A stretch of DNA of 64,000 nt from Chryseobacterium jejuense. Lineage in GTDB: Bacteria > Bacteroidota > Bacteroidia > Flavobacteriales > Weeksellaceae. The DNA is taken from NCBI RefSeq assembly GCF_900100075.1, contig NZ_FNEG01000001.1, positions 682,001-746,000 on the forward strand. The letters are read 5' to 3'. Shown piece after piece: positions 18,780 to 27,741 of this stretch; position 1 is the first letter of the stretch, and each line of letters starts with the position of its first letter. The notes under the pieces are model-generated. The model saw only the letters and a program-made list of their open reading frames with translations, made no database searches and had not been told where the DNA came from. The position numbers and the translations under genes were made by a program.

Positions 18780-19298
18780 ATGATTGAAAAGGTACTTCAA
18801 AGCGGAATTCATTGGGAACATAAAGAATTTAAAAGGAATGAATTTCTGAAGACCTCAGGAAGTACAGATACTCATATTTATTTTATTGAAAAAGGAAGTG
18901 TGAGGATCTTTATGACAGATGAAAATGAAGAAAGGATCATCCGTTTCGGATATACCGGAAATATTATTGTCTCTCTGGATTCTTTTCTTTCCGGGAAGCC
19001 TTCGGAACTTTATATTCAGGCCATCAAGAAAACAACGGTAAAAGTGGCTTCAAAAAAGGATTTCTATGAATTTATTCAATCCAATGAAGAACATATGAAA
19101 TTTTGGATGACTGTTTTGGAAGATCTTGTATTGCAGCAACTGGAAAGAGAGAAAGATTTACTGATAAATGCTCCGGGTGAACGTTTTGAAAGAGTTTTAA
19201 AGAGAAGTCCGAAGCTGTTTCAGGAAGTTCCCAATAAATATATTGCCAATTATCTCAGGATGTCTCCGGAAACCTTGTCCAGGCTTAAAAAATCTTGA
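18780..19298 (+). CDS. Crp/Fnr family transcriptional regulator (short form)
   Basis: A 172-residue protein with an N-terminal cyclic-nucleotide-binding-like beta barrel (~15-110, THIYFIEKGSVRIFM and IIRFGYTGNIIVSLDSFLSG), a long linking helix, and a C-terminal helix-turn-helix (VPNKYIANYLRMSPETLSRL) right at its end. No cysteine pattern for an iron-sulfur cluster is seen, so it is not a classic oxygen-sensing Fnr. A DinB-like gene and the alkylation-repair genes follow on the same strand; whether it controls them is unknown. Confidence 0.85.
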   Translation: MIEKVLQSGIHWEHKEFKRNEFLKTSGSTDTHIYFIEKGSVRIFMTDENEERIIRFGYTGNIIVSLDSFLSGKPSELYIQAIKKTTVKVASKKDFYEFIQSNEEHMKFWMTVLEDLVLQQLEREKDLLINAPGERFERVLKRSPKLFQEVPNKYIANYLRMSPETLSRLKKS

Positions 19299-19350
19299 GT
19301 TCAATCAAGATTTAAGAATAAAGCAATTCGGAAATTTGCAAAAAACAGTA

Positions 19351-19899
19351 ATGAAAATCTCAACCGAAGTATTATTAGACGAATTAAAAAGCAGAACAGA
19401 ACACCATTTGCAATATGCTGAAACTCTTTTGCTGAAACCAGAAAATGAACTGAATTTCAGAATAACTTCTGATAGCTGGAGTACTTTGGAATGTCTGGAA
19501 CATCTCAACCGCTACGGAGATTTTTATATTCCCGAAATCTCACGCAGAATTTCTTCTTCTAAAACACCCCCAAAATCTGATTTTAAGCCGGGAATTCTAG
19601 GGAACTATTTTGCTAAAAGCATGCTCCCCAAAGAAAAGCTGAATAAGATGAAGACGCTTAAAACTATGAATCCAATTCATAGCCAGTTAAATAAAGAAGT
19701 GGTGAATGAATTTATAAAACAGCAGCAGCAATTACTGGATCTACTGGAAAAAGCAAGATATATAGATCTGGAAAAAACGAAAACTGCTATCAGTATTTCA
19801 AAATTAATAACCCTGAAATTGGGAGATACTTTTCGTTTTGTCATCTATCATAATGCAAGGCATATGGCTCAGGCAGAAAACGTTTTAAAGAATATATAA
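19351..19899 (+). CDS. DinB-like family protein
   Basis: From the ATG at 19351 the product is 182 residues. It has the four-helix DinB/YfiT-like pattern: HHLQYAETLLL near the start, WSTLECLEHLNRYGDFYIPE in the middle (metal-binding His), and YHNARHMAQAENVL at the end (two further His). Such proteins are metal-dependent and include thiol S-transferases; many are damage-inducible. It lies 42 bp upstream of ogt. An upstream frame from 19243 overlaps the Crp/Fnr gene and is unlikely. Confidence 0.8.
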   Translation: MKISTEVLLDELKSRTEHHLQYAETLLLKPENELNFRITSDSWSTLECLEHLNRYGDFYIPEISRRISSSKTPPKSDFKPGILGNYFAKSMLPKEKLNKMKTLKTMNPIHSQLNKEVVNEFIKQQQQLLDLLEKARYIDLEKTKTAISISKLITLKLGDTFRFVIYHNARHMAQAENVLKNI

Positions 19900-19941
19900 A
19901 AGAGAGGGTATGAATTCCGGAAAAATAGTAATTTTAAACTA

Positions 19942-20454
19942 ATGGAAATCATACACCAAAAAACAATACAGACTCCATTGGGAGAAATGATAGCTTGTGC
20001 AACAGACAAGGGAATTTGCCTGTTGGAATTTACGGATAGAAAGAATATAGAGAAACAGCTCAAAGCTCTATCAAAGCAATTGAAATCTGAAATTGTAGAG
20101 AAGGAGCATATTCACTTTCAACAGCTGGAACTGGAGTTAAAAGAATATTTTGAGGGGAACAGATCTAAGTTTGAAGTCCCTTTATTTACGACAGGTACAG
20201 AATTTCAGGAAAAAGTATGGCAGCTGCTTCGCGAAATACCGATGGGAGAGATCAGAACCTATAAGCAGCAATCTGAATTTCTGGGAAATCCAAAGGCCAT
20301 CCGTGCCGTAGGAACAGCCAATGGAATCAATAAAATTGCTATTTTAATTCCATGTCACCGCGTTATTGGCTCTAATGGTGAATTGGTAGGCTATGCAGGC
20401 GGAATCTGGAGAAAACAAAAGCTCTTAGAGCTGGAAAGAGCCATTTTATTTTAA
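19942..20454 (+). CDS. ogt: Methylated-DNA-[protein]-cysteine S-methyltransferase
   Basis: The 170-residue protein repairs O6-methylguanine by transferring the alkyl group to its own Cys138, visible in ILIPCHRVIGSNG. The DNA-binding helix region (FQEKVWQLLREIPMGEIRTY) and the arginine-finger segment (PKAIRAVGTANGINK) are in the usual order. It closely resembles the C-terminal domain of the Ada protein at 21337, and the last ~35 residues are nearly identical between them. Confidence 0.95.
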   Translation: MEIIHQKTIQTPLGEMIACATDKGICLLEFTDRKNIEKQLKALSKQLKSEIVEKEHIHFQQLELELKEYFEGNRSKFEVPLFTTGTEFQEKVWQLLREIPMGEIRTYKQQSEFLGNPKAIRAVGTANGINKIAILIPCHRVIGSNGELVGYAGGIWRKQKLLELERAILF

Positions 20455-20523
20455 CTTCACCATTATAATCAATCATCATTTATTAATTATCATTCATCTA
20501 AAAAATGCTTGTTCATTTTTCGG

Positions 20524-20555
20524 TTGCAGCCACCTGAACAATCTTCCTACTTTTG
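20524..20555 (+). promoter_or_regulatory. Promoter for the PEP-mutase-like / ada operon
   Basis: TTG at 20524-20526 and TACTTTTG at 20548-20555 are separated by 21 bp, 14 bp before the start codon. The spacing is at the long end for this promoter type. Confidence 0.5.
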
Positions 20556-20569
20556 AATAAAAAAAGATA

Positions 20570-21334
20570 ATGATCAGTTTCAAAAGTTTACATCAGGAAG
20601 AAGAGCCTTTATTATTAGGAAATGTATGGAATGCACAGAGTGCAAAAGTGCATGAAAATTTAGGATACAAAGCCTTGGCAACTTCAAGTTCAGCAGTGGC
20701 GATGAGCTTAGGATACGAAGATGGAGAACAGATGAGTTTTGAAGAGTATTTTTATATCATCAAAAGGATAAAAGCATCCGTTTCAATCCCTTTATCTGTA
20801 GATTTGGAAGGCGGATACGGAAGTACTCCTGAAATAATTGTTTCCAATATTATAAAACTGTTGGAAATAGGAGTAGTAGGAATAAATCTGGAAGATACCC
20901 ATATTGTTGATGGAGAAAGACGGCTGTTAAGCAGAGAGGTGTTTTTTGAAAAATTAAGGCATATTCTGACGATGCTGAAAGAAAGAAGGAGCGAAATCTT
21001 CATCAATATAAGAACCGATCCTTTTTTATTAGGAATAGAAAACGCATTGGAAGAAACCATAGAAAGAATTAAACTCTTTGAAACATTGAATGTGGATGGA
21101 ATATTTGTTCCCGGAATGACCCACATTGAGGACATTCAAACAGTAGCAAACGCAACATCTCTTCCCATTAATGTGATGGGCTTACCTGATCTTCCGGACT
21201 TTGAAACCTTGAAATCCGCAGGAGTAAAAAGAATTACTTCAGGAGCCTTTTTAAACAGGCATATTTACCGCGAGCTCGAAAGAATCAGCGACACCGTTAC
21301 AAATAACAAAAGCTTTGCAGCACTTTTCATCTGA
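20570..21334 (+). CDS. Isocitrate lyase/PEP mutase family protein
   Basis: A 254-residue TIM-barrel protein with GNVWNAQSAKVHENLGYKAL, ATSSSAVAMSLGYEDGE, the Mg-binding region SVDLEGGYGSTPEII, and NLEDT (GINLEDTHIVDG). These match the PEP-mutase/isocitrate-lyase superfamily branch commonly called carboxyphosphonoenolpyruvate mutase-like. True substrates vary and cannot be told here. Its stop codon is two bases before the ada start, so the two are surely cotranscribed. Confidence 0.88.
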   Translation: MISFKSLHQEEEPLLLGNVWNAQSAKVHENLGYKALATSSSAVAMSLGYEDGEQMSFEEYFYIIKRIKASVSIPLSVDLEGGYGSTPEIIVSNIIKLLEIGVVGINLEDTHIVDGERRLLSREVFFEKLRHILTMLKERRSEIFINIRTDPFLLGIENALEETIERIKLFETLNVDGIFVPGMTHIEDIQTVANATSLPINVMGLPDLPDFETLKSAGVKRITSGAFLNRHIYRELERISDTVTNNKSFAALFI

Positions 21335-21336
21335 TT

Positions 21337-22380
21337 ATGGAACTTACAGAACAAATTATGTATGATGCTTCTTTTCGTAAAGATTCTTCGTTTGAAGGAA
21401 TTTTCTGGATGGGAGTTAGAACAACCGGAATATTCTGTCGGCCAACCTGTACTGCCCGTAAACCCAAATTTGAAAACGTAGAATTTTTTTCCAATACAAA
21501 AGAGGCTATGTTGAAAGGGTATCGCCCGTGTAAAGTTTGTAAACCTCTGGAAACTATGAATGTGACCCCTTTGTATATCAAGGAATTGTTGCAGGAAATT
21601 TCTGATGACCCTACTTTAAAACTTAAAGATTATGATTTGGTGAAAAGAGGGCTGGAGCCGGCAACAATACGCAGATGGTTTCTGAAACATCATGGAGTCA
21701 CATTTCATGCTTTTCAGAGAATGTCTAAACTGAATATTGCATTTAAAAAACTTCAGCAAGGAGAACTTGTTACAGAAGTGGCTTTTGATTCAGGGTATGA
21801 AAGTTTGAGTGGCTTTAATGAAAGCTTTAAAAATATTTTCGGAGTATCACCAGGCAAGAACAATACAGAAAAGATCATTGATCTGAAAAGAATTGAAACC
21901 ATGCTGGGAACCATGGTTGCCTGTGCAGATGAACATGGAATATGTCTTCTGGAATTTGCTGACAGAAAGGCACTTCCTACAGAGCTGAAGAATATTTCAA
22001 AATCCTTTAATGCTAATATTGTGCAGGGAGGAAATCCTCATTTTATAACGCTGGAAAAAGAACTCTCCGAATATTTTAAAGGAAAAAGAACTCAGTTCAC
22101 AGTTCCTCTTTCTCCGGTAGGAACTGCTTTTCAAAAAGAAGTTTGGGAGATCCTGCAGCAAATTCCTTACGGCGGAACAAGAAGTTATCAGGAGCAGGCG
22201 GATATTCTCGGAAATCCTAAGTCTGTTCGGGCCGTAGCCAATGCGAACGGATTAAATAAAATATCCATTCTGATTCCCTGTCATAGAGTTATTGGAAGCA
22301 ATGGACAGTTAACAGGCTATGGAGGCGGAATCTGGAGAAAACAAAAATTATTGGAGTTAGAGAAAGCTATTTTATTTTGA
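21337..22380 (+). CDS. ada: Ada: methylphosphotriester sensor, AraC activator and O6-alkylguanine transferase
   Basis: The 347-residue protein fuses three domains. An N-terminal zinc domain has Cys34, Cys38, Cys65 and Cys68 (FCRPTC and PCKVCKP); the first of these accepts methyl groups from phosphotriesters. An AraC-type helix-turn-helix follows (~100-180, VTEVAFDSGYESLSGFNESF). The C-terminal transferase domain has acceptor Cys315 in IPCHRVIGSNG. After methylation Ada activates repair genes, so it may control its own operon and neighbouring ogt. Length fits the fused Ada type. Confidence 0.96.
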   Translation: MELTEQIMYDASFRKDSSFEGIFWMGVRTTGIFCRPTCTARKPKFENVEFFSNTKEAMLKGYRPCKVCKPLETMNVTPLYIKELLQEISDDPTLKLKDYDLVKRGLEPATIRRWFLKHHGVTFHAFQRMSKLNIAFKKLQQGELVTEVAFDSGYESLSGFNESFKNIFGVSPGKNNTEKIIDLKRIETMLGTMVACADEHGICLLEFADRKALPTELKNISKSFNANIVQGGNPHFITLEKELSEYFKGKRTQFTVPLSPVGTAFQKEVWEILQQIPYGGTRSYQEQADILGNPKSVRAVANANGLNKISILIPCHRVIGSNGQLTGYGGGIWRKQKLLELEKAILF

Positions 22381-22409
22381 TTTTCGTAATTTTAAACAAA
22401 AATTTACAC

Positions 22410-23012
22410 GTGAAAAAGTTATTAGCAGCAGTTTGTATTTCAGTTTCAGCGTTCACTTTTGCACAGGATTATTCTGTGCCAGCGGCAAGTCCGCGTCAGA
22501 AAGTAGAACAGCAGTTTTCTATGTCTAAAATTTCTGTCGACTACGGAAGACCGGGAGTAAAAGGACGTAAGATTTTTGGAGAATTGGTTCCTTATGGCCA
22601 GATTTGGAGAGCAGGAGCTAACTCATCTACAAAAATTACATTTGGACAGACCGTTAATTTTGGCGGGAAAAATGTTCCGGCAGGTACTTACGGATTATTC
22701 ATTGTTCCTACTGAAAAAGATTGGAAAGTAATTCTGAACAAAGATTTCCAACAGTGGGGAGCATATACTTACGACCCGAAACAGGATGTAGTAGATGTTA
22801 CAGTACCGGTAAATAAACTGGCAGACAAACAGGAATGGTTTGAAATTACCCTGAACCCAACAGATGAAAACTCAGGAAATCTTGTGATTAAATGGGATAT
22901 GAATCAGGCTGAAATTCCGTTGAAACCAGCGAAATTAGATACCGTAATCAAGATTTCTGATAAGTTGAAAGAAATCCAGAGAATAGAATCAGACTCTAAC
23001 AAAAAAGGCTAA
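22410..23012 (+). CDS. DUF2911 family secreted protein
   Basis: I place the start at the GTG at 22410, which gives a clean signal peptide (KKLLAAVCISVSAFTFAQ) and a 200-residue protein; an in-frame TTG at 22377 overlaps ada. The mature part shows the DUF2911 pattern: SPRQKVEQQFSMSKISVDYG, RAGANSSTKITFGQTVNFGG and AGTYGLFIVPTEKDW. The family is common in Bacteroidota and has no known function. It follows ada by about 30 bp. Confidence 0.85.
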   Translation: MKKLLAAVCISVSAFTFAQDYSVPAASPRQKVEQQFSMSKISVDYGRPGVKGRKIFGELVPYGQIWRAGANSSTKITFGQTVNFGGKNVPAGTYGLFIVPTEKDWKVILNKDFQQWGAYTYDPKQDVVDVTVPVNKLADKQEWFEITLNPTDENSGNLVIKWDMNQAEIPLKPAKLDTVIKISDKLKEIQRIESDSNKKG

Positions 23013-23014
23013 GC

Positions 23015-23542
23015 ATGAATTTTTCTGTTCAACCTGTTTTAGAGAATGAAGAATTTCAATTAATCCCCTTACAGCAAGGGGATTTTGAATCTTTATATGA
23101 AGTAGCATCAGATCCTAAAGTATGGGAACAGCACCCTAACAAGGACCGTTATCAAAGGGAAGTTTTTGAAAATTTCTTTAGAGGAGCAATAGAAAGTAAA
23201 GGAGCTTTTAAAATTGTTGAGAAGGCAACAGGAGATATACTGGGAAGCAGCCGTTATTATAATTTTGATGAAAAGGACAGCCATATTTTTATCGGTTATA
23301 CTTTTTATGGAACAAAGTCTTGGGGGAAAGGAATCAATCCCAAGGTTAAGAAACTGATGTTAGATTATATCTTCCAACATGTAGATAAAGTTCATTTTCA
23401 CATCGGAAAAGAGAATTTCCGTTCACAGAAAGCATTGGAAAAGCTTGGCGGGATCAAAATTGCGGAAGAAGAAGTTGCTTATTTTGCAGAACCCACAAGA
23501 ACCAATTTTGTATACGAAATCAAAAAAGATGATTGGGCATGA
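23015..23542 (+). CDS. GNAT family N-acetyltransferase
   Basis: A 175-residue acetyltransferase of the RimJ/RimL type, with LIPLQQGDFESLYEVASDP, IGYTFYGTKSWGKGINPKVK (acetyl-CoA-binding region) and NFRSQKALEKLG. Substrate unknown. Its start is two bases after the DUF2911 stop, and its stop overlaps the next gene by four bases, so this is an operon. Confidence 0.88.
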   Translation: MNFSVQPVLENEEFQLIPLQQGDFESLYEVASDPKVWEQHPNKDRYQREVFENFFRGAIESKGAFKIVEKATGDILGSSRYYNFDEKDSHIFIGYTFYGTKSWGKGINPKVKKLMLDYIFQHVDKVHFHIGKENFRSQKALEKLGGIKIAEEEVAYFAEPTRTNFVYEIKKDDWA

Positions 23543-23910
23543 AAAAGTATAAAATACAACAATCTCCCTTTGTAGTTCCTACTACAGACGGAAAACTGAT
23601 TGAAGAACATTGGGGAAATTCTACAGGAAATTCTAATGTTTCCATTGCCCACATGGTAGCTCCTCCGGATTGGAGTGAGCCTCATCAGACTCCCGAATTT
23701 GATGAGTTTACTTACATCATTTCAGGGAAAAAACAATTTGAAATTGATGGAGAAACTGTTGTTCTGGAAAAAGGCAGCAGTATTCTTATTGAAAAAGGAG
23801 CCAGAATCCGTTACAGCAATCCGTTTTCGGAACCTTGTGAATATCTTGCGATCTGTCTTCCTGCTTTTTCTATGGAGCTGGTGAACAGGGAAGAGGAAGG
23901 AGTGTATTAA
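23539..23910 (+). CDS. Cupin domain protein
   Basis: The 123-residue product is a single cupin barrel: PDWSEPHQTPEFDEFTYIIS supplies the His/Glu metal ligands of motif 1, and GSSILIEKGARIRYSNPF lies in the motif 2 region. The start ATG overlaps the stop of the acetyltransferase gene (ATGA). A metal-dependent isomerase or sensor role is possible but not shown. Confidence 0.85.
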   Translation: MKKYKIQQSPFVVPTTDGKLIEEHWGNSTGNSNVSIAHMVAPPDWSEPHQTPEFDEFTYIISGKKQFEIDGETVVLEKGSSILIEKGARIRYSNPFSEPCEYLAICLPAFSMELVNREEEGVY

Positions 23911-23922
23911 TACAATATATTG

Positions 23923-24171
23923 ATGGCTACACAGATTTGCCCTGAATGTAAAGAGAATTCTTTTACATGGTATATAGATGATGAACCTGAGGTAACCCAT
24001 TGGGAATGTTATTCCTGTGGATATCATGCTTTAGAAAATGAAGCCGATGAATGTACCTGCAATAATTGTGGCAATAAATCAAAATCCAAGCTGAAAGACC
24101 CTTCAAAAGAATATTGGTGGTGCTCTCGCTGTAATACAATACAAAAAATAGAAAAGCTGTCTCAAAACTGA
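23923..24171 (+). CDS. Small zinc-ribbon protein
   Basis: From the ATG at 23923 this encodes 82 residues with four CxxC-type pairs (CPEC, CYSCG, CTCNNCG, CSRCN), enough for two zinc ribbons. It ends the operon that starts with the PEP-mutase-like gene, and an intrinsic terminator follows. Partner unknown. Confidence 0.75.
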   Translation: MATQICPECKENSFTWYIDDEPEVTHWECYSCGYHALENEADECTCNNCGNKSKSKLKDPSKEYWWCSRCNTIQKIEKLSQN

Positions 24172-24184
24172 GATGGCTTTTTTG
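24152..24184 (+). terminator. Operon terminator
   Basis: AAAGCTGTCTCA / TGAGATGGCTTT forms a stem with one mismatch and one wobble, followed by T residues; it overlaps the last codons of the zinc-ribbon gene. Confidence 0.75.
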
Positions 24185-24357
24185 TTTTAAAACCTGATTA
24201 GAATATTTCAATTAAAAACACTAAAAAAATATTTTAGAGATCAGTAAGTTATCTTTTTGATAAGAATATTGTCATTTCTTGATGCCGATTGTTATTAATT
24301 ATTTTGTAAGTTCGCGCGCCGGAAAAAATCGGCATATTTAACTTTTTAATAAAATAT

Positions 24358-24741
24358 ATGAAAAACAATCTATCCATTGTGTTATTGCTAGGCATCGCGC
24401 TTTCCACAACTTCTTGTGCAACCATTTTTACAGGAACTAATGATAAAATTACTTTCAACTCCACTCCTGAAGGAGCCAAAGTAATTCATAACGGAAAAGA
24501 AAAATGTGTGACCCCTTGTACAGCACCTATTTCTAGATCTTTAAGTAAGCAATTTGTTACTATTGAAAAAGAAGGCTTCGATGCACAGAAAGTAAAACTG
24601 GATAAGTCATTTAATGCAGTAACGCTTCTTAATATCCTTTTTGGAGGGGCAATAGGCGTAGGAATTGATGCTGCAACAGGTTCTCTGACAAAATATTCTA
24701 CTAAGAAATATGATATTGAATTAGAAGCTAAGCCACAATAA
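24358..24741 (+). CDS. PEGA-domain-like lipoprotein
   Basis: A 127-residue protein with a lipoprotein signal (LLLGIALSTTSCATIF). A short PEGA-like beta domain carries FNSTPEGAKVIHNGKEKCVTPCTAPI, and a Gly-rich hydrophobic stretch (LLNILFGGAIGVGIDAATG) lies near the end. PEGA proteins are often surface- or wall-associated. Function unknown. Confidence 0.72.
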   Translation: MKNNLSIVLLLGIALSTTSCATIFTGTNDKITFNSTPEGAKVIHNGKEKCVTPCTAPISRSLSKQFVTIEKEGFDAQKVKLDKSFNAVTLLNILFGGAIGVGIDAATGSLTKYSTKKYDIELEAKPQ

Positions 24742-24750
24742 AATAAAAAA

Positions 24751-24793
24751 CAATGTACCAATGACTGATTCACACCACAGCATTGGTACATTG
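24751..24793. terminator. Inverted repeat between convergent genes
   Basis: A perfect 13 bp inverted pair CAATGTACCAATG / CATTGGTACATTG with a 17-base loop, placed between the PEGA lipoprotein and the minus-strand hydrolase. It lacks a clear T run, so it may be a dispersed repeat serving as terminator. Confidence 0.6.
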
Positions 24794-24820
24794 CTATACT
24801 ATTATATTGCTACATTGTAT

Positions 24821-25564
24821 TTATTTCAGGATCTCCTTCAGAAATAGTAAGGTATGATTCCAGGCTCTTTTAGCCATTGTTTCATTATAATCCGGAGATT
24901 TAGGATCTGTGAAAGTATGTTTGGAATGAGCATAAGTAATAATCTGCCAGTCTGCATTTCCGTCATTCATTTCTTTGATGAGGTTGCTGTAATCATCAGG
25001 CGTTACCCCTTTATCATCTGCTGGATTTTCAACCAGTATTTTAGCATTTAATTTTTCATTTTTTCTGCTTTGATCTCTTCCCAGACTTCCATGAATAGAA
25101 ACTACTCCGGCAACAGGTAAATTTCCTCTGGCAGATTCCAGTGCACCTGTTCCTCCAAAACAATATCCGATAACGACTGTTTTATCAGCAATGGCACCAT
25201 TTTTTTTCAGCTGTTCTAATGCCAGTGAAATTCTTTTTTGATATTCCGAATAATTCTTTTTGTAATATCCTGAACTTTTGGCTGCTTCTTCGCTATTGGT
25301 AGGGATTTTTCCTTCCCCATAAATATCTGCAATGAAAGCAATATAGCCTTGTTTTTGGAGTTCAAGAGCTGCTGTTTTGGCTTCTTCATCAATGCCTTTC
25401 CAGGCAGGAAGAATTAGCACTCCCGGAAGTTTTTTTCCTGCATTGGAAGTTACTAATCCGTTTAGCTTTTGTGAACCGTCTTGATAGGAAACCGTTTTAA
25501 GGCTTTGGCCAAAAAGGTTTCCTGAGGCCATAATACATGTGGTTAATAAGATTGAACGTATCAT
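24821..25564 (-). CDS. Dienelactone hydrolase family protein, secreted
   Basis: The 247-residue protein has a signal peptide (LLTTCIMASGNLFGQS) and the alpha/beta hydrolase pattern of dienelactone hydrolases: GVLILPAWKGIDEEAK, the Cys nucleophile in VVIGYCFGGTGALES, and a late His in AHSKHTFTDP. The acid residue is probably in ENPADDKG. Substrate unknown; the periplasmic location separates it from catabolic cytoplasmic enzymes. Confidence 0.88.
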   Translation of the reverse strand: MIRSILLTTCIMASGNLFGQSLKTVSYQDGSQKLNGLVTSNAGKKLPGVLILPAWKGIDEEAKTAALELQKQGYIAFIADIYGEGKIPTNSEEAAKSSGYYKKNYSEYQKRISLALEQLKKNGAIADKTVVIGYCFGGTGALESARGNLPVAGVVSIHGSLGRDQSRKNEKLNAKILVENPADDKGVTPDDYSNLIKEMNDGNADWQIITYAHSKHTFTDPKSPDYNETMAKRAWNHTLLFLKEILK

Positions 25565-25577
25565 ATTTTATAGGGTG

Positions 25578-25793
25578 TTATAGATTACATCTTGGGCAGC
25601 CATAGTTCTCAATAGGTCCTGTTTCATTAGGACATTTATCAAGATAAAATAAGAGACTGTCATTATCTTCATCCGAAAGACATATCTTTTTATTGAACTC
25701 CTTGCGGCACTTTTTGAAAGCTAACTTATCTTCTATATTCTGAGCCTGAACATAAGTTCCGGCAAATACCAGAAAAAAAATGATTTTACTCAT
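25578..25793 (-). pseudogene. Truncated thrombospondin-type-3 paralogue
   Basis: This 71-residue frame has the same signal peptide and first repeat as the protein at 26830-27702 (start MSKIIFFLVFAGTYVQAQNI) and then ends after NYGCPRCNL, inside what would be the second repeat. About 190 bp of its DNA, including the bases before the start codon, nearly match 27528-27720, so it looks like a recent partial duplicate. It could still make a small secreted calcium-binding peptide. Confidence 0.7.
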
Positions 25794-25844
25794 GTTTGTT
25801 TAAATGGTTATCTAAGTTAATAAAAAATAAATTGCTAGATGTTT

Positions 25845-26789
25845 TTACTCTTTGAGCAATTTCCAAGTGCTATTTTTATATTCATATACTAAATTGCTCA
25901 GGTAGTTGCTGACTTTGATTTTATGAGGAGTAATGAAATCAACTCGGATATTAACAGGAAGTTCAAGGGTACTTCTTTGCTTTCCTGTTATGATGATCTT
26001 ATTTGTTTCTGAATCATAATATTTCATCATGTAGCTGAATGATTTCTCACCAATCATTTTACGATAGATGTCAGGATTGTACGGAGATAACATTTTTGAA
26101 AGATAAATATCCTTACCATACTTTTTCCGTGCATATTCAAGAACATTCTGATTCCAGAATTTGGTGATCAGAAGATTGTACCCTGGTGAAGTTCCGTCAT
26201 CAGGTGTATTGTTATCAATATAAGAATTGTTGTCTATATACTGTATGATAAAAAAAACTTTTCGGCTGGCTAAATCCTTTTTAGGAAGTTTTTGAACAAT
26301 ATGATCCAGTACCTTTTTATTAATCAGGTTATAGATTTCCTCAATATTTTGAATATCTGTATCGAATTTTTCCATATGAATTTGAGGGTCAAAACCAAAT
26401 GTACAGGAAATTACAGGACATCCGTTGGAATGGGCAGGGCCTGGAACAGTGGGGCATCTATCATCTTTATCTAAAATTCCATCACCATCCGTATCTTCCC
26501 ATGGGCAGCCTTTATTTTCTACAGGGCCGGGTACAGTGGAGCAGATATCATCTTTATCTATTACACCATCTTTATCAGAATCAGGCCACGGACAGCCAAG
26601 GTTATCTGTAGGACCAGATTCGGAGGGACATTGATCAAGGTAAAAAGGGATGCTGTCTTGATCTTCATCCGCAAGACATATCTTTTTATTGAATTCCTTT
26701 CGGCACTTTTTTAATAATTCTTTATCTTCAGTATTTTGAGCATAGGTATAAGTTCCTATAAATGCCAGCAAAAAAACGATTTTCTTCAT
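25845..26789 (-). CDS. Secreted thrombospondin-type-3-repeat protein
   Basis: A 314-residue protein with a signal peptide and three type-3 repeats in residues ~20-130, each of DxDxDGxxDxxDxCP form ([30 protein letters not shown]); these bind calcium. A ~170-residue C-terminal domain of unknown family follows, shared with the neighbour at 26830. Four related genes lie in tandem here on the minus strand. Function unknown. Confidence 0.82.
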   Translation of the reverse strand: MKKIVFLLAFIGTYTYAQNTEDKELLKKCRKEFNKKICLADEDQDSIPFYLDQCPSESGPTDNLGCPWPDSDKDGVIDKDDICSTVPGPVENKGCPWEDTDGDGILDKDDRCPTVPGPAHSNGCPVISCTFGFDPQIHMEKFDTDIQNIEEIYNLINKKVLDHIVQKLPKKDLASRKVFFIIQYIDNNSYIDNNTPDDGTSPGYNLLITKFWNQNVLEYARKKYGKDIYLSKMLSPYNPDIYRKMIGEKSFSYMMKYYDSETNKIIITGKQRSTLELPVNIRVDFITPHKIKVSNYLSNLVYEYKNSTWKLLKE

Positions 26790-26829
26790 AGTGAGTTAAA
26801 AATTATTCTGTATAAAATAAGCTGTCTGA

Positions 26830-27702
26830 TTATTTTTTATTGGATTCCCATTGGCCATTTTTATATTCGTAGATTTTAGGGCTGGCAGAATTTACAATTT
26901 CAATTTTATAAGGGGTTATGAATTGTATATAGATAGGAATATAGTTTTCAGGTTTTTGGGAGGTTTTGGATGGAATGATGATACTGTTATTATTTTTATT
27001 AGAATATTGAAGAAGGTATTGAAAGGTGTCCTTGCCCATTAATTTTTCTAATTCAGGATTAAAATATTTATCAAAGTACATTCTTCTTATAAGAATTTCC
27101 TTGTTGTATTTTTTTGAGGCATATTCAAAGATATCTTTATTCCAAAATTTTGAAATCAGATAATTCTTGATCTTTGTAGGGTTGGGATCATCACAGCCGC
27201 CATCAGGTGCAAGAGAGAACTGGATATATCCGAAACTTATTCCAAAATTATTATTCAGCATATCTTTTTTACGAAGATTAAGAGCATCTTTCAGAATTCT
27301 TTTATTGAGAAGACTATATATTTTTCCAATATCTTGGTGTTCTGTCTGGAACTGCTCATATTTTATTTGTTGCTGTTTATAAAACTTTTCACAGTCATCT
27401 TGTTTGGTAGAAGGAGGGCAGCCATTGTTTTCCGGTACTCCGAATATTGTGGGACATGCATCATCCTTATCTAAAGTACCATCTTTATCTGTATCTGGCC
27501 ATGGACAGCCATGGTTTTCTACAGGCCCTATTTCATTAGGACATTTATCAAGATAAAATAAAAGGCTGTCATTATCTTCATCCGAAAGACATATCTTTTT
27601 ACTGAACTCCTTGTGGCACTTTTTGAAAGCTAACTTATCTTCTATATTCTGAGCCTGAACATAAGTTCCGGCAAATACCAGAAAAAAAATAATTTTACTC
27701 AT
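26830..27702 (-). CDS. Secreted thrombospondin-type-3-repeat protein
   Basis: A 290-residue paralogue with a signal peptide, two type-3 repeats (DEDNDSLLFYLDKCP and [15 protein letters not shown]) and the C-terminal domain also present at 25845 (shared pattern LISKFWNKDIFEYASKKY against [18 protein letters not shown]). It is one repeat shorter than the 25845 protein. The shared C-terminal domain is the part most likely to have a specific role. Confidence 0.82.
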   Translation of the reverse strand: MSKIIFFLVFAGTYVQAQNIEDKLAFKKCHKEFSKKICLSDEDNDSLLFYLDKCPNEIGPVENHGCPWPDTDKDGTLDKDDACPTIFGVPENNGCPPSTKQDDCEKFYKQQQIKYEQFQTEHQDIGKIYSLLNKRILKDALNLRKKDMLNNNFGISFGYIQFSLAPDGGCDDPNPTKIKNYLISKFWNKDIFEYASKKYNKEILIRRMYFDKYFNPELEKLMGKDTFQYLLQYSNKNNNSIIIPSKTSQKPENYIPIYIQFITPYKIEIVNSASPKIYEYKNGQWESNKK

Positions 27703-27741
27703 GTTTGTTTAAATGGTTATCAGGATTAATGAATTTATTTT

